Shown here piece by piece: positions 26,101-38,100 of a stretch of DNA of 64,000 nucleotides (the stretch's first letter is position 1; each line of letters starts with the position of its first letter). The notes below the pieces were generated by a model that worked only from the letters and a program-made list of their open reading frames with translations, was not told the origin of the DNA and did not search any database. The position numbers and the translations under genes were made by a program. The stretch lies in the NCBI RefSeq assembly GCF_027580225.2, contig NC_073358.2, positions 10,653,001-10,717,000 on the forward strand. Reading direction: 5' to 3'. Origin of the DNA: Misgurnus anguillicaudatus (Eukaryota > Chordata > Actinopteri > Cypriniformes > Cobitidae).

Positions 26101-29100
26101 AATCCAGCCGAAAATGAATGTCAACCGCGCCCCTCCCTTCTGTGCGCTAGCGCTTGGGTTTCACTCACGGTGATCAGTCGTCACCCACCCCTCCCCTTCG
26201 TGCTCAAGCAGGTTTCACTCACGGTCGAGCCGTTTGCACGCGTCTGCAAAGATTAAGCATGTCTTGATGTGTAAACTTTAGAGAGAGTCGCGCTAATGTG
26301 TCTCATACTGTAATCCATTAACATACATTTGGCGAATAAAGCAACGAAACACAACGTAATGTTTTTATGTGGAGCGACTGTTGCGGTGTTTGAGATTCAC
26401 CCTCCTTCTCTATGTGTGCGCGCGCGTTTAAGTGCCCTTAATAGTGCACATACGAGAGAGACGCGTTTAAAAAAAAAACAAGCAAACATAAAATCTCTGT
26501 TATTGACAGGGCACATATAAACAAAATTATCTCCACAGTATTCTTTTTCTAACAAAAACATTTGTTTATGTCAGATTAACCTACTTAAGTCTGTGTCATT
26601 TTTGTTAATTTATTGTGTTATGATTCATTTAATTTGATTTCTGTACATAATGCTAATTTCAGACCTTATGTACAACTTTATTGTTTATTAGTTTTTTTTT
26701 ACCCGCTTTTTGCTGATCGGAAAAATAATCTGATCTGTGCCTCAAAAACTGTAATGTGATCCAAACTGTGAGTTTTTTGATCCGTCACACACCCCTAGTT
26801 AGTACACAGTGATAGCCATAAATGCAATTGTACTAATAATTGGCCTAATAATTTCTTTCGGTGTTTCAGTTTTTCGGCCTTGGTTTGCTGTTTTCGGTTT
26901 CGGCCAAGAATTTTCATTTCGGTGCATCCCTAACTACTATTGTAAGAATGAAGCCAAAATAGCTTAAAAATGGCCTAATAACCTAATTTGAAGCCAGAGT
27001 CTGCACAGTACACTCCTAGAACGGATGTGTTAAAAACAACACATTAGTGTTGATTCTGGGACAACACACTAAATGCGTTGTCCTGGAATCCACACATCTC
27101 TGTGTTCTTATTGAAACAACACATTTTGGGGCGGTTTCCCGTACAGGGATTAGACTAGTCCTAGACTAAAATAAATGTAAGAGCTGTCCAAACTGAAAAC
27201 AACTTGCACTGAGGTACCTTAAAATACATCAGTGCCCTTTGTTTTGCCTCAAAATGCACATAAGTAATGTTTTTAGTAAGGTATGTTTGTTAAAACTAGT
27301 TATATTTCCCAATTAAAAATCAGGTCTAGTCCTGGCTTAAGCTAATCCCTGTCCGGGAAATCACCCCTTTGTGTTACTTTTAACACAACATGTGTTTTAT
27401 TTTAACACAAAATCAACACAAAATGACACATAATGTGTTAAAAGCTTAACGCACAAATATGTGTAAATCCTTTCTAAGCGTGTAGTAATAGTTAGATAGA
27501 GCCACGGTATCGGAACCCCACCCATTTCGTCATTTGACTAAGTTGCATGGGGTTAAATGGCTGCAATGTTGCAATTCAATTTCATATTGGTTCGGTTTGC
27601 ATTCTTAAGGCAATCTTTCCAAATGAACCAGACTTGTTAATACAAGTCACTCTCTAAACGAATCGAACCAAGGGAGAAAATGCCCCAGTCTCTGAAACCA
27701 AGGCTCAGGTCTGAAAACACCCTTAAAACAAACTTATTAGATAAACAATCACTTGAAAGTACATCAACATGATATAAAAACAAAACAGAAACCATCATTG
27801 GGAAAAACTTATTTGAAGTGTAATTTGATTTTTAAATTTACATGAAGAGTGTGAGGTTTATGACCTATAATGCAGCCAGCCACCAAGGGATGCTCAAAAT
27901 GTTTTAGATTCACTTTTCGGGACATGTGTGGCACCAGGGTTGCCAAGTCGGTTATTTTTCGGTATTGAGCTACTTTAATACTGTTGCCGTGTTTTTCATG
28001 TCCCCAATAATGTGATATTTAGCTCCGTGAATGAGATTTTCAGCAGATTAACCCTGCCAAAATACAAATTTTACCCTCGGAATGTGATTTTTACCAGAGA
28101 ACCCTCCCTTTGAAATGTGATTGAGTTAAGCCCGATTTGTAGCCGTGTGTAGTGTAGGATAATATCATAAAAATTCTAGACTTTTTAAGCACACGTGCTA
28201 AATTGGTTGCTTTAAATGCTTATACCTTCCGTATGCAAATGTTGATTTATACCAAAATGCTTTTTTGCATAGATGTGTTTGAAACATGAAAACGTCTCGG
28301 GTTATGTATGTAACTGTTGTTCCTTAAGAAGGGAACGAGACGCTGCGTCTCCCTTGCCATACTTCATGCGTCCCTGTAACGCCGTGTTTGGCAATATTTC
28401 AGATAGCGATATACTTCCTGGCTCCCGCGTCACCCTGTCTTTGACGTTAAGCCTCACCATTCGTTTGATATACACATTCAGACGCACTTACCCCTGGAGA
28501 CGTCCCCAAAGTGTTACTGCTGTGACGCAGCGAGAGTTCCCTTGAAAGGGAACTGTAACAATGTATCTTAAAAGGTAACATTGCTCTCATTTGAAATGTG
28601 TCTTCACATTTAGTCCTTGAATTTGAGGGTATTGGACCTGGAAAGTCCTTGAAAGGTCCTTGAATTTGAAGTTAACTAAAGTGTGGGAACCCTGTCTTTA
28701 GTTTTGAGTAGCAGTTGGCCAGGTTTTGTTATGAAAACCCTTTGCATGATCATTCATGGCCACTTTTGTCCTAAAAGAGATGAAATCCATATTGATTCTA
28801 AATTAAAATGTATTCTGTAGATAGTACTAATCCTGTGTGTGTTCTTCCTTTTTCTGTTGTTTATTTATTCAGATGTTTGAATGTATTATTGACCATTCTT
28901 GTGTGTCAGTAGCAGTTACTTGCTGGAGACTTTTAAGAGATTGTGTTTCTGTTCTTGTTACGAACCGATTCTGTAACGGGGCTCAACAAAAATATTTTTT
29001 AATACTGGCCCAGTCGAGCCAGTGTTTCAGGTTTTTACTGGCCCCACCAAAAAAGGTTTCAGCATGACAATTTTAAATGTAAACTCTGAAATTTCACAAT

Positions 29101-32100
29101 ACTCTCATGACTGTAAATAGTTTCAGGTATATCAGGATTAACTGTGCACAGAATGTACAACTCATGTGACAGGAATCTCCTTATGAGGAAGATAATGAAC
29201 CAGTATTAATAAAACAGTGTTATTAATATGCTGTGTTTATGTCTCTTGATGCACTTAAAATTCTCTTAATTCATGCCTCTCACCATTAAGTTCAGTGGAC
29301 CAGATGAAGGGTTATCTGCAACCCTTTTAGACACCATGCACATGTGCTGTCGGGTTTCTCATGAGCTTCGAGGTTTTGTTTACAGTAGTTGCTTGTTCCA
29401 GTGAAAAAGGCTCCCGACTTGTCTGCATCACCTGAAAACTGACGGCAAACTGTGCGTGAAACCTCATGACATTCCTCACAAGTTAATGTTTGCGACCCTT
29501 GATGGTAACACTGCATAAGAATGCATACAGTCAAACGGCCACAGGCAGAAAATATATTTTAGTTACTGATGGTGAAGCACTGGCCTGATCAGGCAAGTGA
29601 CAATACTGGTTACTGACTCAAGCGTGTCTCTCACACCGGGCCACCGGGCAGTCTTTTATGTTGGGCCCTGAGTAAGAGAGACAATAAACCAGTAAATTAT
29701 GAGCTTGAGTCTGATTCATTGAAGACAAAAATTGTTTGCTTCATGGGTTTTAGTCTGGTGTTCCTCGAAAACAGGCTTTCAGAAGTCTTATTGGAGCTGA
29801 ACGACATTGTTCATCAATACATGTCAGATCAGGATGTGTGTTGTATTGTACGTACCTGTACATTGTTTGGACATTTGAAGTAACAGAGCACAAGATAAAT
29901 GTGAAGTCAAGAAAGGTTGTCTGATCAGAAAAAAGCATTGTCACACAAAAGGAGACAAATTAAGCCGTGTGTGTGTGTGTGTGTGTGTGGGCGTGTGGGC
30001 GCAATGTTTTTACAGTCATAAACTGTGTCCCAATTCAAAGGCTGCGACCATCGGACGTATTCTAAGACAGCACAGCAGCTTAAGGCTAGTAAGGCCGTCC
30101 CAATTCGAAGGACTTATCAAAATGTGTCCTTATTTCTCTGTGCTGTTAAGGATGGAACAAATGAATACTTCACAGTCTAAGCTATACCAAGATTCATTGC
30201 GCGCCTGTAACAGCTCAATATAATGGCTGGATAGTTTAAAATAAACATTTAACCTTTATTAAACAAAAGTGTGAATTGAACATAAAGTTTTTTCTTGTCA
30301 CTGTTTCAGTATTAAGTTGTGTTTTATAATAAATGTTATGTGTATGTTGCATATATTTCTAAGGTTGAATAATTGTATATACTGTTGGTTAGTTGAATCC
30401 ACATCATCGCATCATATTTTCTTAAAAAAAATGAAGAGTTTGGTTTCAAAACGCAATAAATCAATTTTGACTAATTTCGGTGAAAATGTGTTTTCTATAC
30501 CAAGAAAGTGACAAGATGAAAAACACTATTTTCTGTTACAAACTTTCACATAACATCTTTAGGTAATAAAAACATAAAAAATCTAATCCATAATTTCATT
30601 TTCAAAGATTTATTATAAAAACGAATAATATGCAATAAATCCATGACAAGTTTTGCTAAATGCTATAAATCTATTGAAACAAAATATAAATGTGCATTCA
30701 TCTTTGCCATGTAATATTAATTTAGTTGACTAGTGGTATACACTGATTAAAAAAACCATAAACATTAATGGCATTAATCAAAAGACTTACTCTGTCATAT
30801 TAAGAACACTGTCATTGCTGCTGTTATACTTGGGACGTCGTCACTGAACCTTTTTTAAAGCGATCAGCTGTAAAATGTTTTGATCCTGCTCGATTTTCGT
30901 TGGCTTTGCGTAGAATAATGGGGTCAATGTAGACCCCTTCACTGTTCACATCACCGGCGGTTCCCACTGCGCATGTCGGGGTCAGAAAAGCCATTACAGC
31001 AGATTGAGTTGCGTATTATTCGGTATCGTCAAAAATGCCTCCTTACGTCGTGGGCTGTGAAAATCGCACCAGGTCTTCCGTTAAGTTTTCGCGATTCCTG
31101 CAGAATCTCAAAAACAAAAAAAATACAACATCTGCGGCTGCAAGCAATTAACGTGCAGACTGGACCAATGCAAATATCAAAAAGGCTTGTGTTTGTAGTG
31201 CTCACTTCATTTGAGGCAAGTCATCATTTTTCAGCCCTGTTAGATTAAATTATAAAGCCTGGATGGTATGAACAGTTTGACCCCATGCTGCGCGTGCACC
31301 TGATAGTCATTCAATGTTTACAAACCTTGAAGGGGTCTATTAACATGACAGAAGCTTGATGCTGTTGGGAGAACAAGCAATCGGCATTTTCCGTTTCCCG
31401 AGTGCCTCTTGCGTAGGATTTTGATGTCTTACGTTTCTTTCCTGTCACTGAAAACCACCACAGGTTTAGCAATGCCTTTAAAGCAACACTATGTAGTTTC
31501 CATGTAAAAATGACTTACAGCTCCCCCATGTGGTTGAAAAGCGCAACAGTGCCTGGTATCAGACACTCTTCTGCAGGCAGGGGGAGGGGCGGGGCTGTGT
31601 GCTCTACCCTCCACCGCCACTTTCAGAGTGCGCTTGTAGCAGCTAGGAGGCTGCTCAGGTTGCAGCAACAGTACAATTTGTCCAGTTAAGAGTTGTTCTA
31701 TCACTGAAATCATTTTAGAGACATTATTTAAAGGTAAAAAAAACTACATAGTGTTGCTTTAAGGTTTTTGTTTGTTTGTTGAGTACAAGATGAGGAAAAC
31801 TAGGATTCTGTGTATTCAATGCGCCCTCATTATTGTTTACAATGCGTGGAATGGTGCGTTGTGATTTGTTGAGCGGATTTATTGCATTCTGCAAAAAAAG
31901 GAGTGGTATTTATTATGTATTGGGAAAAAAGAGAGAAAACATGACAGAATAACACAGCAGATATTGGATTTTGCGTAAAATTAGGAAAATATTTTTAATA
32001 CTGACCAGATACAATACTGATTTTGGTGGTAACTAATTTAAAAACAAAAAATGGCGTTTATCGCGTTTTGAACCAAACTCTTCAAATTAATTTTTTTCTG

Positions 32101-35100
32101 ATTACATATTTATTTTAAAAAGTCAGAAATGTCTTGCTGTGTCCTGCTGACAGGCGAAGTGGGCGTGTACAGCAGCTGACACAAATTATGGATCCTCCGA
32201 AGGCTAGACCGTCTCATGTCAGTTTTTTCCTTTGTGTGTAAAGCTGCTTTGAAAAAAAGCTCTATGGGAAATCCCATGCAATTGTCAACCTTATTATTAA
32301 AAATAAAGTTTTTACTCAAAGGTTTTAATCATTCTGATATCTCAGATGTCAATATTTGGTTAAAATACCCATGCAAATCTCTGGTAAAGTGTTTTAAAAA
32401 TTTTACAATAATGAAGAAATGTCACATTATAATGTGGTTTCTTAATCATAAATGTGCACACAAAATAATATAAATACTCCATTTGTTGGGTATTATTGGT
32501 TGTGGAATGTGCATTTTAATTGACAGATTTTCTTCAAAGTATGTTGTCTTCCCCGAAAACTTTCCTCCTGTGGCTTATTGATCTTACGCTCTAAAAAATG
32601 CTAGGTTATTTTCAACCCAGTGTTAGGTCAAAAATATCTAAACCCAAACCATTGGGTTGTAATTAACATTATTGGGGGTTGTTTTACCCCACGGTTGGGT
32701 CAAATAAACAATAAAAAAAAAGAATTTATCCCAGCAATTGTGTTGCCCCTTTTTGACCCAACCCTGGATTAAGAATAACCGGACATATAATTTGTGTTGG
32801 GACAAGAGACCTTGGGCAAAAACCATCACTAACAGGAAAGTGATGCACACTACAAATCTTTAAGAAATAATTAAAATATCTTAGCTTTGAGTCACCGGCA
32901 GTACAATGATGTTACAGTCTTGTGTACAGTTGTGTACTGACCCAGTATTTCTGTTTGTTTCTTGTGCTTCTCTCCATAGCTCAGCAGTATCAGTAAGGCC
33001 ATCAATTCAACAGAAAGCCCACTGAAGGAGAAACATGCACGCAGTATCCTTAATGCTTTAACAAGGACACATTCAGGTTTATTTACTTTCTTTTACTCAA
33101 TCAGGTAGACTCATCTAAACTGTTGGTAAGTGGTTTAAAAAGAAACTGGTAGAACCTGTTTGCAATAAAGACTTGAGGTCTAAATAAAACCATGACACAT
33201 TACAAAAATATTGACTAATGAATAAATTATGTTAATGAATATTATTTCATCACTGCATGTGAAGAACCTTTTGTAGCAGCTTTATTTTTAAAAATACATT
33301 ACTAATAATAGTATTAGCAATACTATTGCATGTCTGGATGATATAAAATAGTCAAAATTAATCTGTTTGCCATCTTAACAAGCAAAGTGATTAAAAAACC
33401 TTTAATGTCTCAATTTTTGACTAATTGTTAGTGCTGGGCAAAGATTAATCGCATACAAAATAAAAGTGATTTTTTGCATATTATATAAGTGTGCTGTGTG
33501 TAATTATTATGTAAACTGTATATAAATACATACACATTCATGGATGTATTTAAGAAAAATTTACATGTGTATATGTATATTTATTTATATTTTTATATAT
33601 TCTATATGATATATAAATAAATAAAAGTCATATATTAACAAAAAATGTTGTGGTTGAATATACATAATAATTACACACAGTACACACACATATGGTATGT
33701 AGGAAATTACTTTTGTTTTGTATGGGATTGATCTTTGCCTAGCACTAGTAAAAATACATAAAAAGAGAGCATTTGATGGAATATATATTGTGATAATCAA
33801 TTGTGTGTAAAGTATTTCCTTTAGCGACTTGTTCAGGAATTATTTTGGGGACACACAGAGAGAAGGGGGCTCACACTTTCTGGTCATACGCCATCGGTTT
33901 GCCCTTGTCCAGTAATGCCATCGTCAGCTGGAAGTTCGGCCACGTATTACACAAAATCCTGCGCGACGGGCATCGCAATGTAAGCATGCTTATGTTTCAA
34001 TATCCAATACTTTGATCTAATGCATTTTCTGTTTTACTTCTGTCCTTCATCAAACCCTTCATATGTGATATGTGAAGAGTTCAGATGCAAAACCCTCTAA
34101 GTGCGTCTAACATTCAGTAATTTGAAATGCCTTATTTCCATAGATGTCACTTTATTCATTTCATTGGTATTTAACAAACTTGACTTTCGCTGCAAAACCC
34201 TCTAAGTGCATGCAAGCTTTTTTTGGCAAAAATTCAATACAGTTGCAAAATCACTAAAGATGCAACTAGAAACATTGCAAATGATGAAAATGAAGCACAT
34301 ATGTGATCCATGTCACTGCCAAATATGGGTTGTATTCAGGTTCAAGAACTCACAAGGGACCCAAGCTTAAATGTGAGTCCATTTTCTTCCATGCACTTAG
34401 AGGACTTTGCTGAAAAACGTATTCTTCTTAAAAAGTGTTATTTCTGAATAGCCTGAGACTGTGATTAAGCAGATTTCATTTTAGACGAAATTGGTGTTTT
34501 ACAGGCTTTTGCATCTGAGCTGTGATCTCTTGTATACAGATAAAATAGTTTGGTTTCACTTTGTGTCACCTGGTCAGTTTTTCAATTCGAGGCAATTCAA
34601 TTCTAGCACCAAGGTTGTTCCTCATAGTTTTGTTTGACTCTGCGTTGAACAGCAGGCATGCATTAGTGGGTGAAGTTCTGGTATTATGACAGTGAAAGAG
34701 GATAAAAAAATGTTAGTCTTCCTGGCTAGACTAGAGATACAATTTTCAGTGACGTGGCAGACAAAAGAGGTAACCAGTCACTGAGATTATCTCCACTGAA
34801 AACTGATTCACCCACCCATTCAAATCAAACCATAGTTCACTTACAAGCCATTGTGCTTTAAACCAGTTCTTTACATGCCATTAAAGGGCAGGGTTATGGT
34901 TAATAGATACAATAATAAACTAATTTCACTTTTTGCTCAGGACAGATTGATTCATAGATATCTACACTGCTTAGCAAATTTATTAGACCAGCATCTTAAT
35001 GTACCTCTTGCTCAATGTTGAGGTGTTTTCCTTTGAAGTTCATAATAGAAAAATAAGTATTAATGCTACACTTCATTTATTTCTGACTTCTGAACCGCCT

Positions 35101-38100
35101 CAAATTTTAAAAATATATTTATATAATTTAATTTCATATAAAAAAACTCAGAGCAGAATTGAAATACAGTGATTTACTCTTTTATAAAAATATGTTAACC
35201 ACCTATGCCTGTATTTCTTCATATTTGGTGAACCTAGTGAATGTTTTTAGGGACTGTCCCTACTTTAAAGGGCACATATTATGCAAAATCCACTTTTCAT
35301 TAAGGTAATGTTTTCATTACCATAATTTCCGCCCTCAGCGAGTTGTACGCTGTCTGCCATATATCAATAGTGAGATATTATTGTCTCAGACTGTATTCAG
35401 AGTAATCAGATCTATTTATTTCAACAAAAAGGTGCAAAAACTGTCTGTTGGTATGGGAGTGAGGAGCTGTAGTTTATTTGCATTTAAAGGTACAGAGACG
35501 AAAACTGTGTTTTTGCTCCCACCCAAATAGGGGCATTTTGGATATGCTATAATAAATAACCTGTGGGGTATTTTGAGCTGAAACTTCACAGATATATTCT
35601 GGGCACACCTGAGACATATTACATCTTGTAAAAATGGCGTAAAAGGTGCCCTTTAATAAATTATACCATATACAGTCCTGAATGTGTGGTTTGGAGCAAA
35701 CAATGTTGTTCATCATTTAATTTTTTCTCCTCAGTGCTTACAAGACTGCATGAGACACTACAGTAACATCGCCGAAACAGGGTTACTCTGGGTAAGTCGA
35801 AGTTTATTTACACACATATTTTTTGTTATGCAAGTCCCATTATCCTTATATATTTTTTATTTGATGCATTTTTATCTTTAGAATAACATACGAGACAGAC
35901 ATGGCTATGGACAGCTGGTTTCATTACATTGCAAGCTTCTCTGTACCAAAATGGAGTTTCACACTAAGGTAAATCATTAAATCTCTGATGTTGAGTATTT
36001 TAATGTATTTTAATGTGTTTCTGTATATAAAACAGATGAAACTTAATCATAGATAACAATTTCCTATGGAAAAACTTACTGTGCATTTTCAGTATCTGTA
36101 GTAGGGGAGACCGGGGCACAACCTAACGCTTTTTGGTTTTGGCTCAATCATTCAAAAAATATTTGAGTTTGATTAATTATATTTTTACACTAGTAACACA
36201 CACATCTCTGCTACAATAAGCATTTGAAGTTTGTTTCTAGTACTTACCATTCTTAGACAATTACACCAAACGTGACAGAAGTGCAAACGTTACAACTTAC
36301 CCCCATAGGTGGGGTTAATTTATAACAGGCAGGGGGTTAGTTCTAAAACTTGCTAAAAATTAAGTTTGCGGGCAAATATTTCAATACTATTTTGTCTATA
36401 TACTTGTATATAGTGGATATTGTTTATATATCTGTCTATAATAGACAGGTATCCACACTGTATTCATTCATCCAGCCCTTTTCTAACAATAGTTCAATTA
36501 TAAATGCATGATGTATGAATATAAATGTCTAAATATGTGAGAAAAAGCAGCGTAATTATGACAAAATAATTATTTTTATATATTATTATTATTGTTATAC
36601 TTTTTTTATGTGTGACCCAGTCTGTAATAACCATACTACAGTTTCAAAGAGTTAATGAGCATCAAAGTCTGATTTTAGATATTCATTTCATTATGATTTC
36701 AATCTTTGACCTGACCTGATTCAAACAATATAAAAGATATGAACAAAAATAAATTTGACACACTATTTTTGATAAGACAGTCACATTTATTTTGTTGGCA
36801 GCCAGCAATCATTTGTGTGTAGCCTATTTAAAACAATGGCAAGAATTACGCTAAGGTTAGTGGTTTTCATATCGTAAGTGCTGAGGGGTTAGTTGTGTAA
36901 CAGCGTTAAAATTAACCCCGCTGGGTCAAAATATATTCAAGCCCACCAGAAACGTTGCTAAGAGCTGCAGACATATTTCAAAATGATGCTATGTTTTAGT
37001 CAACAAGACACTGATTAATATGACATAGCATTGCATTTGGTATCTTACACACCCAACTTAGAAACCAAAAAAAACCATATGATGAAAAAATTTACTTACA
37101 TGCCACCACAGTTCATCAATAACTCTCTGAAAGCATTATACATTTAAAAAATACTGGAAAACCAAAATGCTTAACCTTGTGCAACAATTTAAACAGTCCA
37201 TGTTACAATTAACCCTGCGTTAGTTTTTGCCCCGCGCGGCGCACCCCTACTTAATAAAATGTCTATATGACATCCTATGTCTAGTGTCTAGGGCTGGGTA
37301 GTGCAACCAATTTGGCGATTTGATTCTTTCGTGTATGGTAATGTTGAAAATAAGTTAAATGTGTATAAATATGTGTGGATGTTTACTTAAAAGTTCACAA
37401 TAATTCAGTTCCCTCACAAACCGTTTGTGGCATTACTTCACCTGAAGTAGATATTCATCTTTTTTTATATTCACTTGTCCCACAAACAACCGGAAAATCA
37501 AGGGCACATCAAAGCAAACGCAACTAATCACGTATGTCTTTTATAAAAGTGACCAACAAGCACAATGCATTTATTACGTCTGAAGGCTCATCTGACTGCA
37601 GGTAGCCCCGCCCCAGTGCTGCACCTGCCCCACCTCCATTGCCAGTTATTACACTATTGGTTATAATTGATTCAGCCGTAAATTGTTAAAAAATATATAC
37701 AATGCACTTGATAAAGTTTTACAAAAGTCTACAGTATATATTGCTGTCTAGTAGGTCCCCATGTATTTAATAATGCAATTTAAAATGTGAATGCTAATGC
37801 TAGATTTAAGATCATGCAGGGAAGAACAGGGTGTGTTTACTTTCATATTAAAACAAAACATGATATCAAATTACAATGTGTTTACTTTGCAGCACACTGA
37901 AATCCCAGGCAGCCTAGAGGCATCAGATGAACTCCTGGAGCGAACGGCAGGAACAGACATCAATAATGTGTATGTTACATCTCATTTACTCTGTTTATCT
38001 CTCCAGTCTCAGATTTCAGAAGCAGTAGATAAAAAATCCCAAAGACACACAACATTTACAAACCAATTATTTTATTTAAAACTTCAGTGTATGAAAACAG

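Larger units (their letters stand above)
25058..26935. repeat. Cluster of truncated hAT/MITE ends
   Basis: Contains a left end TAGGTATGCTCCGATCAGG (25064), a right end GATCCGTCACACACCCCTAG (about 26799) and another right end TTTCGGTGCATCCCTAAC (about 26933). Two further MITEs (25268-25530, 25960-26092) are inserted. No complete transposase was seen. Confidence 0.5.
30433..32093. mobile_element. THAP-domain DNA transposon relic, copy 1
   Basis: The left terminus GAAGAGTTTGGTTTCAAAAC, then GCAATAAA, pairs with the right CGTTTTGAACCAAACTCTTC. The internal sequence keeps a THAP-type zinc-finger remnant (31035-31245). It also carries a TTAA MITE (31478-31762). THAP domains are found in P-element- and Kolobok-type transposases; which type this is could not be decided. 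Confidence 0.8.

Noticed and set aside
25849..26256. Open frame of 135 codons
   Set aside because: It runs through repeat fragments, including a MITE arm (25960-26092), and shows no domain.
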